A stretch of DNA of 64,000 nt from Planctomycetaceae bacterium (GCA_020638955.1 JACKHO010000008.1:248001-312000); one strand, 5' to 3'; counted from the stretch's first letter, positions 15,735 to 25,229 are shown. Translations and numbers: made by a program. Notes: generated by a model not told the origin, from the sequence alone.

Positions 15735-17111
15735 ATGAGCGATGACAAAACGCGATGGGCGGCAGAATGGTATCGCAAAGGGAACGATGCCATGCAGAAG
15801 CAGAACTGGGGACTCGCCGTCGAGTCGTTTTCTGCTTGCGCGAAGCTCGTTCCAGACAACGTCGTCTTCCGTCAACTGCTTCGAAACTGCACCAAGAAAA
15901 AATACAACGACAACGGCAAGGGAGCAGGCATGATGTCCATGCTCTCGATGAATTCGGCGAAAGGGAAAGTCAAGAAAGCCAAGGCGGCTGAAGACTGGCA
16001 AACCGTTGACCTCGCCTGCGAGGAAGGCTTGCTCATCAATCCCTGGGATACCTACCTGCTCGTGGAGCTTGGTGCGGCATCACTCAAACTCGACCGCGGG
16101 GAAGTGGCTCGCTCAGCCTACTTCGATGCTGCCAAGGCGGCCCCAAAAGATAAAGCGGTGGTCATGGCCTTCGCAGAACTGCTCTATGACCGGGGCGAAT
16201 TCATGGAAGCCCGCAAGGCTTTCCAAATGGCGAAAGCCGCTGATCCCAACGACCTCACACTCGACAAGAAAATCAACGACTGCGATGTGAAAGACACAGA
16301 GAAAAAAGGAAAGTGGGATCAGGCCGAGAGCACCAAAGACGTTATGGCCAATCCCAACGCTGGGATGCGGGGACAAACTCGTTACGCTCCTGGTGAGGAC
16401 AAAGAGACCGATCTGCGTCAACTCATTCGCAAGGAACCAGACCGCTACGAGAACTACGTCAATCTGTCCGATCACCTCAAGCAGAACAAGAAGTTCGACG
16501 ACGCTCTGGAAATCATGCAGAAGGCTCTCGAACTCACGGGGAATGACCCCAACATCCGCGAAAAGGTGGAAGACCTCGAATTGCTGGTTTACGAGCAGAA
16601 CCTTAGCATCGCCAAAGAACGTGCAGACGACTCGGGCGCAGCGGAGGACCGGAAGAAGGTCGCCGAAATGGTCAACGAATTGCGGCAGCGGCGCATCGAG
16701 GTGCTGGCCTCCCGAGAGCAGCGTTACCCTGCCAACATGAACATCAAGTACGAGCTGGCCCAGTTGTACATGCAATTGCAGAAATGGCCGCAAGCCATCC
16801 CGCTGCTGCAGCGGTCCTCACAGGACCCGAGGCTGAAGGTGAAAGCGCTCGTGTCACTCGGCAAGTCGTTCATGTACGACAAGAAAATCCCGCTGGCCAA
16901 GAGTCAGTTCGAACGTGCGGTCCCCGACCTCGACCCCAACGCGGCGCCCGAAACATTCCTCGAATGTCACTACTGGCTGGCCCGCTGCGCTGAAGCGTTG
17001 AAAGACAATGGCACCGCCGAAAAACATTTCGGCGAAGTGCTCGTCGTCGATTACGAATACAAAGACGCGCGGGAACGGCTGGAGAAACTGCAAACTGGCG
17101 GCAACGACTAG
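15735..17111 (+). CDS. Tetratricopeptide-repeat protein
   Basis: 458 residues from the ATG at 15735 (MSDDKTRWAAEWYRKGN), with AGGAAAG shortly upstream. The protein is built of TPR-type helix pairs, for example WYRKGNDAMQKQNWGLAVES, LVELGAASLKLDRGEVARSA, ELLYDRGEFMEARKAFQMA, NLSDHLKQNKKFDDALEIMQ and YELAQLYMQLQKWPQAIPLL. There is no signal peptide, so it is probably a cytosolic scaffold. The middle (about 210-260) is charged and less regular. The role is unknown; MurJ follows 233 bases downstream, which is not strong evidence of a functional link. Confidence 0.85.
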   Translation: MSDDKTRWAAEWYRKGNDAMQKQNWGLAVESFSACAKLVPDNVVFRQLLRNCTKKKYNDNGKGAGMMSMLSMNSAKGKVKKAKAAEDWQTVDLACEEGLLINPWDTYLLVELGAASLKLDRGEVARSAYFDAAKAAPKDKAVVMAFAELLYDRGEFMEARKAFQMAKAADPNDLTLDKKINDCDVKDTEKKGKWDQAESTKDVMANPNAGMRGQTRYAPGEDKETDLRQLIRKEPDRYENYVNLSDHLKQNKKFDDALEIMQKALELTGNDPNIREKVEDLELLVYEQNLSIAKERADDSGAAEDRKKVAEMVNELRQRRIEVLASREQRYPANMNIKYELAQLYMQLQKWPQAIPLLQRSSQDPRLKVKALVSLGKSFMYDKKIPLAKSQFERAVPDLDPNAAPETFLECHYWLARCAEALKDNGTAEKHFGEVLVVDYEYKDARERLEKLQTGGND

Positions 17112-17344
17112 ATCACGTAGGCCGGACCGGAGCAAACAGAACGGTTGCCGAGACTTTGGCTCCAGGAACACCTTTCATCAATGCAACTGACTTTGGATGC
17201 TCATTCGGGGTTTGCGCAGTTCCGGCATTCACATGCGAATTTCCTGAGTGAACCTTCTAAGAGTCTTCCGAGCCAATTAACACACATTATTGCCGTGACG
17301 CACATCAATCGACGGATCGACCGGTGAGGCGAAAGGAGTCATAA

Positions 17345-18970
17345 TTGCCATCACGTGGCGTCATTTCGAACTTTCGCATCCTCAGCGTCTGCACGTTACT
17401 CAGTCGCATTCTGGGACTTGTGCGCGACATGGCTGTCGCAGCAATTTTCGGCGGTGGACCGGTGTTGGATGCGTTCATTGTCGCCTTCCGACTCCCCAAC
17501 CTGGCTCGCCAACTGTTTGGAGAAGGGGCACTCTCGACGGCGTTTCTTCCCATATTCGTTCGCGACATGGAACGTCATGGAAATGAAACTGCGCGGCAAA
17601 CATTGTCCGCCGTGACGTTCACCGTCGCCGGTATTCTCTCAGGCATTGTCCTGCTCGGCGAGGGGGCCATCTGGTCGCAACTACGCGTTCAGCCGGAAGG
17701 GACGCAACTGGCGCTCGTGCTCGAGTTCCTCGCCGTATTGCTTCCCTACATGGTGTTCATTTGCCTTTCGGCCCTCCTGTCCGCCGCCCTCCATTCCCTG
17801 CGTCAGTTTCTTTGGCCGGGTCTTGTACCTGTTGTTCTGAATGTCGTGTGGATTGTCGGCGTGTTTATCGCAGCACAGTCGACCGAGAATGATCGACTCC
17901 GCGCTCTGCTGATGTCTGCCTCGATTGTGCTGGCTGGATGCCTGCAACTCTTGCTGCCGCTCGTCATGCTCATACGCAACGGATGGTCGCTTACATTCCA
18001 TTGCCCGGAAGGTTGGTCACGCGTGCGCGAAGTCTTTGCGGCCGTGCTCCCGGTCGTCGCAGGAGTTGGATTGACCCAAATTGGAGCAGTGTTTGACAGT
18101 GTCCTCGCCTGGGGACTTTCCCGGCCAGACGCCGGAGAAGCAGCGCTCTCATCAACATTTGGCATTGAACCGGTGCTCGCCTCGGGAACAGCGTCGGCCC
18201 TGTATTTGGGCCAGCGGCTATATCAGTTCCCCCTCGGCGTGTTTGGCGTCGCTCTCGGCACGGTTCTCTTCCCCGTCTTAACTCAGCAGGCCGAGCGCGA
18301 TGACATGCCCGGTTTCCGCCTTAGTCTGCGGCGCGGACTGCAACTCGTGGTTGCGATTTCCATTCCCGCCAGTGCCGGACTGTACTTACTCGCACAACCG
18401 GTCACGCTGCTGCTGTTTCAGCGTGGTCGCTTTGACGCCGCAGATGCAGCACTCACCACCACCATGATTGCAACCTACGGTGCCGGCGTGTGGGCTTTCA
18501 TCGCACTGCAAATCATCAACCGCGCCTTCTATGCCGTCGGCGATCGCATGACCCCCATGAAGCTCGGACTATTCGCACTCCTGTTCAACATTGCGTTCAA
18601 CCTCACGGCAATTTGGTGGCTCGGCGGGGTGGCCCTGGCACTCGGAGGAGTCCTGGCCGTGGGACTTCAACTGTTGTTCTCATTGAATCGACTGACGGCC
18701 CGCATTGGACAACTCGACTGGCAACCCGTTCACCGGACGTTCCTGAAAGTTGCCGCTGCTACAGCCCTCATGACACTTACTGTCCTCGGCACACAATTTC
18801 TGCTCCCCGAGTCTGACACACTCACCGTCCGCTGCGTGAGAGTTCTGGCTCCCCTGCTGTCAGGAACCGTGGTTTATCTGTCCGCCAGTTACCTATTCAA
18901 GATCAACGAAGTCTGGTCACTGTTGCGAAGTGAGTTGCCGGACAATGAGGAGTTAGGAGTTAGGAGTTAG
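17345..18970 (+). CDS. murJ: Probable lipid II flippase MurJ
   Basis: 541 residues, about 14 predicted membrane helices, in the MVF/MurJ family that moves lipid II across the inner membrane for peptidoglycan synthesis. Family features include the opening SVCTLLSRILGLVRDMAVAA, FRLPNLARQLFGEGALSTAF with the conserved Arg and Glu region, and YQFPLGVFGVALGTVLFP. The start is TTG at 17345: AAAGGAG lies 6 bases upstream, and no ATG or GTG in frame fits. The last codons (NEELGVRS) and the stop are made by a heptanucleotide tandem repeat, so the C-terminus depends on repeat number. Some planctomycetes lack parts of peptidoglycan synthesis; a flippase here suggests the pathway is kept. Confidence 0.92.
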   Translation: MPSRGVISNFRILSVCTLLSRILGLVRDMAVAAIFGGGPVLDAFIVAFRLPNLARQLFGEGALSTAFLPIFVRDMERHGNETARQTLSAVTFTVAGILSGIVLLGEGAIWSQLRVQPEGTQLALVLEFLAVLLPYMVFICLSALLSAALHSLRQFLWPGLVPVVLNVVWIVGVFIAAQSTENDRLRALLMSASIVLAGCLQLLLPLVMLIRNGWSLTFHCPEGWSRVREVFAAVLPVVAGVGLTQIGAVFDSVLAWGLSRPDAGEAALSSTFGIEPVLASGTASALYLGQRLYQFPLGVFGVALGTVLFPVLTQQAERDDMPGFRLSLRRGLQLVVAISIPASAGLYLLAQPVTLLLFQRGRFDAADAALTTTMIATYGAGVWAFIALQIINRAFYAVGDRMTPMKLGLFALLFNIAFNLTAIWWLGGVALALGGVLAVGLQLLFSLNRLTARIGQLDWQPVHRTFLKVAAATALMTLTVLGTQFLLPESDTLTVRCVRVLAPLLSGTVVYLSASYLFKINEVWSLLRSELPDNEELGVRS

Positions 18971-18987
18971 GAGTTAGGAGTTAGGAG
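18948..18987 (+). repeat. Heptanucleotide tandem repeat (AGGAGTT)5.7
   Basis: Five complete AGGAGTT units plus AGGAG. The murJ stop TAG (18968-18970) lies in the third and fourth units. Because the unit length is not a multiple of three, gain or loss of a unit changes the C-terminal reading frame only if the stop-containing units are affected. Confidence 0.9.
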
Positions 18988-19116
18988 GGAAGGGCACTGT
19001 TGTGCCGAATGTGCTACGCAGTGCGATCACATAGCAGCTTTTCATGAGCAGGTGATTTCGTCAAAATAGCCGAATTCGTCCTTCTCAACACTCAACGAGT
19101 CTTGCTCTCCACGTCC

Positions 19117-20175
19117 ATGCTCCCCCGGCCCCTGCATTACGGATCGCTGAAGCTTGTGTCGCGGTATTTGCTGTCTCCGCTTGCCGGGTACACGAACCTG
19201 CCGTTTCGTCGCGTTGTGCATGACATTGGGGGAGTCGGTCTTTGCACCACTGATCTAGTCAGTGCCAAGGCGCTCCTGGCCCGGAGCCGCAAGTCGCTCC
19301 AGCTCATCGAAACCTGTCCCGAAGACTCCCCGCTCTCGGTACAAATCTTCGGCAGTGATCCCGGCATGATGCGTGGCGCTGCCCAGTTTCTGGAGGAGTA
19401 CGGTGTCGCGTCGATCGATATCAACATGGGCTGTCCGGTCAAACGGATTGTCGGCGGCGGTGCCGGCTCAGCCATGATGTGCCAGCAGTCATCCACCATT
19501 CAGCTTGTCCAGCAGGTTGTGGAAGCGGTCAAGCTACCGGTCACGGTAAAAATGCGACTCGGCTGGGATGACGACAATCTCACCGCTCCGTTCTTCGCCC
19601 GCGAGTTTGAACAGGTGGGGGTTGTTGCTGTTGCCATTCATGGACGCACGCGCGAGCAGGGATTTCGTGGTAGCGTCAGTCGCCCGGGAATTCGTCAGGT
19701 CGTCGAAGCCGTTGAGAATATTCCAGTCATTGGCAACGGCGACATTCGCACTGTGGAAGACGCCCAACAAATGTTCGCAGAGACAGGCTGCCACGGAATT
19801 TCCATTGGACGCGGCGCCCTGGCGAATCCCTGGATTTTCAAGCAGCTCGTCGAGTTTGAAACCACCGGGCACTATTCACCGCCCGGCAACTTCGACGAGC
19901 GGCTCACACTCATGCTCAAGCAGCTGCAGTATCAAATTGACCAAATCGGTGAAGACCTGGGGATCCGGCTATTCCGCCCCATGGCACACTGGTATCTGAA
20001 GAGTATGCGTGTGAAATCGCACTTGCGCGATCAATACCAGAAGGCACGCGGCTCCGATGAAGTGCAGGCCGTCCTGCAAAGAATTCGCAACGCTGGCCTC
20101 ACGACCGGTGACCGAACGGGGCAGCTCCCTGACTTCCACATTCCGGTACCGCAAGGTCCCAACGCGAACTGGTAG
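19117..20175 (+). CDS. dusB: tRNA-dihydrouridine synthase (DusB-like)
   Basis: 352 residues from the ATG at 19117; a TTG at 19102 is possible. This FMN-dependent enzyme reduces uridines in tRNA. It has an FMN-barrel start (SRYLLSPLAGYTNLPFRRV), VQIFGSDPGMM, the hallmark INMGCPVKRIVGGGAGSAMM with the catalytic Cys, then VTVKMRLGWDD, AIHGRTREQGFRG and the late IPVIGNGDIR and ISIGRGALANPWIF. The C-terminal helical tRNA-binding domain is present, and length is normal. The gene converges on the FabH gene with 26 bases between. Confidence 0.93.
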   Translation: MLPRPLHYGSLKLVSRYLLSPLAGYTNLPFRRVVHDIGGVGLCTTDLVSAKALLARSRKSLQLIETCPEDSPLSVQIFGSDPGMMRGAAQFLEEYGVASIDINMGCPVKRIVGGGAGSAMMCQQSSTIQLVQQVVEAVKLPVTVKMRLGWDDDNLTAPFFAREFEQVGVVAVAIHGRTREQGFRGSVSRPGIRQVVEAVENIPVIGNGDIRTVEDAQQMFAETGCHGISIGRGALANPWIFKQLVEFETTGHYSPPGNFDERLTLMLKQLQYQIDQIGEDLGIRLFRPMAHWYLKSMRVKSHLRDQYQKARGSDEVQAVLQRIRNAGLTTGDRTGQLPDFHIPVPQGPNANW

Positions 20176-20201
20176 CATCGGTTGAGCGGGCTGGGATTGC
20201 C

Positions 20202-21257
20202 TTACCAGCGGAAGACGCCTGTGCCCCAGGTCAGTCCGGCACCGAAGCCGCACATGAGGAGGTCGTCGCCACGTTCGATTCGACCTGCCTTGAGGGCTTC
20301 GTCCAGCACCAGCGGAATCGATCCCGCTGAAGTGTTGCCGTAGCGGTCGAGATTGACGAACAGCTTTTCTTCGGGAATGTTCAGCTGATCGGCCGCAGCT
20401 TTGATAATTCGGATATTGGCCTGATGCAGCAGGAACATCGAGATATCGTGGACAGAGCGGTCACTCTTCTCGAGGACGAGTTCAATGGTGTCCACCAGCA
20501 TGCGGACGGCCCACTTGAATACGTTACGACCATCCATCTGCAGGTAATGTTCGCCGGCCTCAAGATTGGCCGACGAGATGGGAGTACGAGTTCCACCGGC
20601 GGGACGATCGAGCAGTGGACCGCCGCTTCCGTCAGCACCGAGCTGATAGCAGACGAGTCCCTGATCGTTCGATCCCCGGCTGACGAGCACCGCACCGGCT
20701 CCATCACCAAAGAGTGGGAAGATTTTCTGATCAGCCGGATTCACAATGCGGCTCATGCAGTCCGCACCCACGACCAGTGCCAGTTTCGCAGTACCTGCCG
20801 CGACGAATTGAGCGGCAGTGGTCATGGCGTACATGAACCCGGCACAGGCGGCGACGGTATCAAACGCCGGGCAATCGAGGCCGAGGCGGTCTTGAACAAG
20901 GCAGGCAGTTGAGGGGCACTGCTGATCGGGAGTGAACGTACCCACGACGAGCAAATCGATGTCGGCGGGATCGACACTTGCGTCTTCAATGGCGCGGCGT
21001 GCGGCTTCGACGCACAGGTCGCTGGTCGCCATTCCCGGTGGAGCGTGCCGACGCTCGCAAATCCCGGTGCGCTGCACAATCCAGTTGGCGTCGCAGCCAT
21101 ACTGGCGGTTCAAATCTTCGTTGGTGACAACAACATCGGGCACGTACGAACCGCATCCCACCAGTTGAATGCCAAGCAAAGAACTGGTGCGACGGCTGAA
21201 CAGCGGACGCTCGCCAGGCGTTCGTCCGACAGAGTCTGTAATGGACCCTATGGCCAC
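20202..21257 (-). CDS. fabH: 3-oxoacyl-ACP synthase III (FabH)
   Basis: 351 residues, starting fatty acid synthesis by condensing acyl-CoA with malonyl-ACP. The catalytic Cys lies in FDTVAACAGFMYAMT, the His in FLLHQANIRIIKAAA and the Asn in LDRYGNTSAGSIPL; the end GFGAGLTWGTGVFRW is typical. A GTG at 21257 is chosen because GGAG lies 7 bases upstream (21265-21268). It leaves a short N-terminal extension before LLGIQLVGCGSYVPD; a GTG at 21332 would add 25 more residues without support. No other fatty acid genes are adjacent. A FabH-like synthase of a secondary pathway cannot be excluded. Confidence 0.9.
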   Translation of the reverse strand: MAIGSITDSVGRTPGERPLFSRRTSSLLGIQLVGCGSYVPDVVVTNEDLNRQYGCDANWIVQRTGICERRHAPPGMATSDLCVEAARRAIEDASVDPADIDLLVVGTFTPDQQCPSTACLVQDRLGLDCPAFDTVAACAGFMYAMTTAAQFVAAGTAKLALVVGADCMSRIVNPADQKIFPLFGDGAGAVLVSRGSNDQGLVCYQLGADGSGGPLLDRPAGGTRTPISSANLEAGEHYLQMDGRNVFKWAVRMLVDTIELVLEKSDRSVHDISMFLLHQANIRIIKAAADQLNIPEEKLFVNLDRYGNTSAGSIPLVLDEALKAGRIERGDDLLMCGFGAGLTWGTGVFRW

Positions 21258-21521
21258 TCTGGGACTCCAGTTATTCTCATTTCGTGCTGCGACAAACAGT
21301 CGTTCAGCTCGAAGCGAAATTTCGATTTCCACAACGGATTCCTGATTCCGGAGTTGGGATCAGGAGAATTCGAACGACAAGATGTCTGAAAGGGTAACGC
21401 TTTCACTGCCGCGAGACCAGTCCAATACCGCTGCACAGCAAGGGATACGTTGATTCTTCCGGTTCGCCGCGCCGCATTCGTCACACTCAAACCAGTTTTC
21501 CCCATCGCGAATGCAGGATCA

Positions 21522-22298
21522 TCAAGCGTCCGCCGTGAACCAGTCAGTAAACTCTGTTCCGAGTGGCTCGCTCAGCAACCGCTGCACGGTCTCATGCAGA
21601 CGTAACACAATTCCCTCAAATAGCTTGCTTCCTTTTTCCGCCGTGGCCAGTTCGGGGAAACCAGTGCAACCCTCCCGCGTGCGTTGACGCATGTCACGAC
21701 TGACAAACAGGTTATCAATTCTGTCGGTCACCAGCGGGCCGGCGTTCCGTACCTGGCTTTGGTCGACCAAATGTGGGTGCAGATGCAAAATGAGCGACGT
21801 CTCGAATTCGCAGGCATGCCCCACAGATTTGTCGTCTCCTTCCAGCGTTTCTTCCATGACCTGTTGCCCGACATCCCAGTAGGAGCCACCGACCAGCAGG
21901 GCATCGGGCTGGCGAACCTGCAGCCGCCGCAGGGCAACTTTGAGAGGATCAACGTTTCCTCCGTGACCGTTTACGAACAGCAGCCGCATGAATCCGTCGT
22001 CGAGCAGGCACTGCCCAATGTTCTCCAGAGCCTGAATGTGCAGGAGCAAATCGGCATCGAGCGTGGCCCCGAATCGCAAATGATGGGCACTCGCCCCCAG
22101 CCAGAAAGTCGGCGTCACGAGCACCTGGGTAGGGAGTCGACTTTCCAGCTCTTCGGCCACCGCGGTACAAATGAGTGTATCGGTCCCCGTCGGCATATGC
22201 GGGCCGTGCTGTTCCACAGCAGCAATTGGAACGACCACAACAGTCTGGTCACGGTCGACAGACGCAAGTTGCGGCGAGGTCATTTCGGCATATTTCAT
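21522..22298 (-). CDS. Creatininase-family amidohydrolase
   Basis: 258 residues from the ATG at 22298, which overlaps the stop of the symporter gene (ATGA) and matches the family start (MKYAEMTSPQLASVDRDQT). Metal-binding features are visible: VVVPIAAVEQHGPHMPTGTD near residue 20, LRFGATLDAD further on, LLFVNGHGGN near the middle, and a later GHACEFETSL. The family includes creatininase and mycofactocin MftE-like or F420-pathway hydrolases acting on cyclic amides. Coupling to a sodium symporter and a Tat-exported protein suggests uptake and hydrolysis of a small imported compound, identity unknown. Confidence 0.87.
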   Translation of the reverse strand: MKYAEMTSPQLASVDRDQTVVVVPIAAVEQHGPHMPTGTDTLICTAVAEELESRLPTQVLVTPTFWLGASAHHLRFGATLDADLLLHIQALENIGQCLLDDGFMRLLFVNGHGGNVDPLKVALRRLQVRQPDALLVGGSYWDVGQQVMEETLEGDDKSVGHACEFETSLILHLHPHLVDQSQVRNAGPLVTDRIDNLFVSRDMRQRTREGCTGFPELATAEKGSKLFEGIVLRLHETVQRLLSEPLGTEFTDWFTADA

Positions 22299-23812
22299 GA
22301 CGGGGTATCTTTTGAAAGGAGAATGTCGGCGTAGGTAAATTGAGTTGCGACAGGTTTTGAAAACAGGCTCAGAAGGTAGCTGAGAACCATCGCCATTCCA
22401 AATCCAATGGGCCAGTACCACATGGGGAACCATTTCTGTGTCCACATGAGGATGAATGTCGCGACCGTTGCCACTGTCACTCCGATGAACACCGCTCCGC
22501 TGGTTGTGCGTCGGGAGAATAGTCCCAGTAAAAAGAGCGCCAGGAGCGGACCGCCAAAGGCGGCTGTGAGTTTCTTGGCGACCGCGAAGATGTCGTCTTC
22601 AAATAGAGTTGCGATACATGCCATGACAATCGACATGACACCAATAATGACGACCAGCAGCCTGATGAACATCAGCTCTGCTGCATCGCTTTTAGGACGC
22701 AATTGAGGGAACAGGCGGTCACGAAAATCGACGGTAATCACTGTCGCCACCGAGTGCACACCCGAATCGACGCTGGACATGATGGCGGCGAGCAGAGCTG
22801 CCATGAACAGGCCAGCGAAGCCCGGCGGAAAGTGCAACCGGACGAATGTGGGCATCCCTTTGTCCGCGATTTTCGGATTGGAATCCAGGATTTGTTCGAG
22901 CGTCCCTTCGCCCAGTGCTTCCGGCGAATTCGTATAGAAGGCGTGCAGGCACACCCCCATAAACAGCAGCCCAGGGATGACAATCCACATGCCTGCCAAA
23001 TTGAGCAGCGCTCCCACTTTGGAGGTTTGCTCGGACTTCGCAGAAAGGTAACGCTGAACCGCGACCTGATCGGCCCCGAACGCCGAGAGGCCTTCGAGGA
23101 AGGAACCAATGAGTATGGCCCAGGTGCCGTAGTTCTCGGTCAATGACCATTTGAGGTCGATGTAAGTGACATCGTGCTGTTGCTGGTAGTCGTGCATCAC
23201 CTTTCCGGCGGACAGTCCGGTGATGTCCAGAATGAGATAAATCGTGATGAAAATCGTGGCCGTGAACACAAAGAACTGAATGACATCAGTCCACATCACC
23301 GCGCGGAGTCCGCCCATCATGGTGTAAGCAACTGCCACAACCCCCAGCGTGATGATGACTGCAGTCTCCGGGAAGCCGGTCATGCCCGACACAATCACGG
23401 CGGCGGCAAAGGTGGCCGACGCCATCCAACCAATCCGGAGCAGCACAAACAGGCCAGCCGCCAGCGCTCGCAACGAAACGTGAAATCGCTTCTCCAGATA
23501 TTCGTACGCGGAGTTCACATTGAGCTTGGCGTACACCGGAATGAACACATACATGACAATGGGCGTCATGAGAGTGAATGCGATGAGTGCGGCCCCCAGT
23601 CGCAAACTGTCACCCAGTGCCGCCGCCGTGTAGAAGGCGAAACTGTTGGATGAGAAGAGCGTGGCCATGACACTGAGGCCGACGGTGAGCCAGCCCATCG
23701 AACGACTGGCGACGAAGAACTCGTCCCGCGACTGATGCTGGCCGAACACGAATCCGAGTGCCAGAATGACGCCCAGATAAATGGCGACAACGGTAATGTC
23801 GATGTAGTGCAT
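22295..23812 (-). CDS. Sodium:solute symporter (SSS family)
   Basis: 505 residues with about 13 membrane helices, a Na+-driven importer. Typical features are the first helix (YIDITVVAIYLGVILALGFV), DEFFVASRSMGWLTVGLSVM, the Na+-region YTMMGGLRAVMWTDVIQF, and FMAALLAAIMSSVDSGVHSV near the middle. It starts 12 bases after the stop of the Tat-exported protein and its stop overlaps the creatininase-like start. This compact order implies one transcript. The substrate cannot be told from sequence; SSS members carry sugars, amino acids, vitamins and nucleosides. Confidence 0.92.
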   Translation of the reverse strand: MHYIDITVVAIYLGVILALGFVFGQHQSRDEFFVASRSMGWLTVGLSVMATLFSSNSFAFYTAAALGDSLRLGAALIAFTLMTPIVMYVFIPVYAKLNVNSAYEYLEKRFHVSLRALAAGLFVLLRIGWMASATFAAAVIVSGMTGFPETAVIITLGVVAVAYTMMGGLRAVMWTDVIQFFVFTATIFITIYLILDITGLSAGKVMHDYQQQHDVTYIDLKWSLTENYGTWAILIGSFLEGLSAFGADQVAVQRYLSAKSEQTSKVGALLNLAGMWIVIPGLLFMGVCLHAFYTNSPEALGEGTLEQILDSNPKIADKGMPTFVRLHFPPGFAGLFMAALLAAIMSSVDSGVHSVATVITVDFRDRLFPQLRPKSDAAELMFIRLLVVIIGVMSIVMACIATLFEDDIFAVAKKLTAAFGGPLLALFLLGLFSRRTTSGAVFIGVTVATVATFILMWTQKWFPMWYWPIGFGMAMVLSYLLSLFSKPVATQFTYADILLSKDTPS

Positions 23813-23824
23813 GGTGGAGGTAGG

Positions 23825-25099
23825 TTATGTCTGCCAGAACAGTGACGCTTTGGGAGCCTGGTAGGCAACAGCCATGTCGTTGGTCTCGAATGGCTTACCA
23901 GTATGCAGTGCCATCACGCCGCCAATGACCATGCCAGAGGTCAGCAGGGTTCGTTCGACCGGATACGGGGCTTTGCCGATGAGCATCATCTCTTCGATGT
24001 GCCGCGTCAAAGGATTAAAGAAGTCGGCAGTGGTTGCACCACGTCCTGGCATGGGGAGGTACATCTGGCAGGAAATGATTTTGTCTGCGTCGGCATCATA
24101 CCCGGCATAATTGAAGTCGCGAATTTCCGTCAGCAGAATGGTTGTTTTGAATCCATCGAGATGTTCCACGAAATACGCCGTTACCTCCTTGAGTTGATTT
24201 TTCGCCCATTCGAGGCTGACCGGCTCCTTCGGAAACCCTCCCGACGTCGGATGTGTATGGCTGCGATTCAATGCGGCCATGACGAGGTCATGCGTGCGAC
24301 GAGCATCGGACTTCCTTAAGTAGTCCCACACATCAGCACCTTCAAGTGCCGTGACGCGTCGAATTCCGACTTCACCACCACGGCGGCGTTCGGACATGCA
24401 CTGGGCCGTTTCGAGCGCGTGGAAGTCGTAGGAGTCAACACCGCCGTAAGCCACGCACACGCTCTCGGTGAGATTCGTTCCCAACGGAACTTCCGTCTCG
24501 GGATGCCGCCATGTCACCGGGAGTGACGAACCGGCGAGGAACGGAAATCCGAGACGTTTGCTGTCCGCGACCATTTCCTCGCACTCGGCCCAAGACGTGG
24601 ACAAATGCTTGTCATTGAAAATCGGAACACACCGGCCAGATGCCTCAAAAACCTTGACCGCCTCTTTGAACCATTTGTAGCGCGGATAAAGTTTCTGACC
24701 AAACTCATTGCGGGGATAGTCGCCATGTTCACCAATAATGACGACCCCATCCACCGCCAGCTTTTCGCCACCGAGCGTGAGCGTTTCCGCAACGGTCGGG
24801 AACTGCTTCAGCCCGTGCTTCTTAATCCGTTGTTTGCCCAGATCGGGCCCCGCCTGCATTTGGTCAATATACACGCCAGCAACTTCCACACGCGGTGTCT
24901 GCCACGTTCCGCCCCAGGTGTAGCCAGCAGTCATCCGGTCAAGAAAATGTTGGGCATGAGAGAGTTCCTTGACCACAGTGCCAAGAAACGCAATGCGGGG
25001 TCTTCGTGCCGGGGTGTCGTCTGCAAAGAGTGAAGTTGCAAACGGTGCGGTCACGGCTGCTGCTGCCGCAGATCGCAAAAACTGACGTCGGCTGTACAT
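23825..25099 (-). CDS. Tat-exported protein of unknown function (Gfo/Idh-like fold possible)
   Basis: 424 residues from the ATG at 25099 (MYSRRQFLRSAAAAAVTAPF), which gives a clean twin-arginine signal. An upstream in-frame stretch to 25240 runs through a dispersed repeat and is rejected. The mature part begins RRPRIAFLGTVVKELSHAQH, followed by VDGVVIIGEHGDYP, a VPIFNDKHLSTSWAE segment and FPFLAGSSLPVTWRHPE. The alternation of strands and helices is compatible with a Rossmann-like periplasmic oxidoreductase, but I do not recognise the family. It is the first gene of an operon with a symporter and a creatininase-family enzyme, so it may act on the same compound outside the membrane. Confidence 0.75.
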   Translation of the reverse strand: MYSRRQFLRSAAAAAVTAPFATSLFADDTPARRPRIAFLGTVVKELSHAQHFLDRMTAGYTWGGTWQTPRVEVAGVYIDQMQAGPDLGKQRIKKHGLKQFPTVAETLTLGGEKLAVDGVVIIGEHGDYPRNEFGQKLYPRYKWFKEAVKVFEASGRCVPIFNDKHLSTSWAECEEMVADSKRLGFPFLAGSSLPVTWRHPETEVPLGTNLTESVCVAYGGVDSYDFHALETAQCMSERRRGGEVGIRRVTALEGADVWDYLRKSDARRTHDLVMAALNRSHTHPTSGGFPKEPVSLEWAKNQLKEVTAYFVEHLDGFKTTILLTEIRDFNYAGYDADADKIISCQMYLPMPGRGATTADFFNPLTRHIEEMMLIGKAPYPVERTLLTSGMVIGGVMALHTGKPFETNDMAVAYQAPKASLFWQT

Positions 25100-25188
25100 G
25101 ATGTTCGTCTCTCGTTGCAGGTTCAAATAATGCGAATCGAAATTCGGATGCTTTGGCAAATGTACGACTTTGGTTCCTTTGACTGCGG

Positions 25189-25229
25189 GGTTGAGATAGT
25201 TGAGGTGCTGGAGCACGTTGAGATGGTTG
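25189..25229 (-). repeat. Dispersed repeat, family B (inverted, variant hairpin)
   Basis: On the minus strand: CAACCATCTCAAC, hairpin GTGCT-CC-AGCAC, then CTCAACTATCTCAACC. The flanks match the 1826 and 9261 copies, while both hairpin arms differ in a way that preserves pairing. Confidence 0.7.

Noticed and set aside
18948..18987. CRISPR-like tandem repeat
   Set aside because: Seven-base units without spacers; no cas genes and no repeats of CRISPR length in the window.
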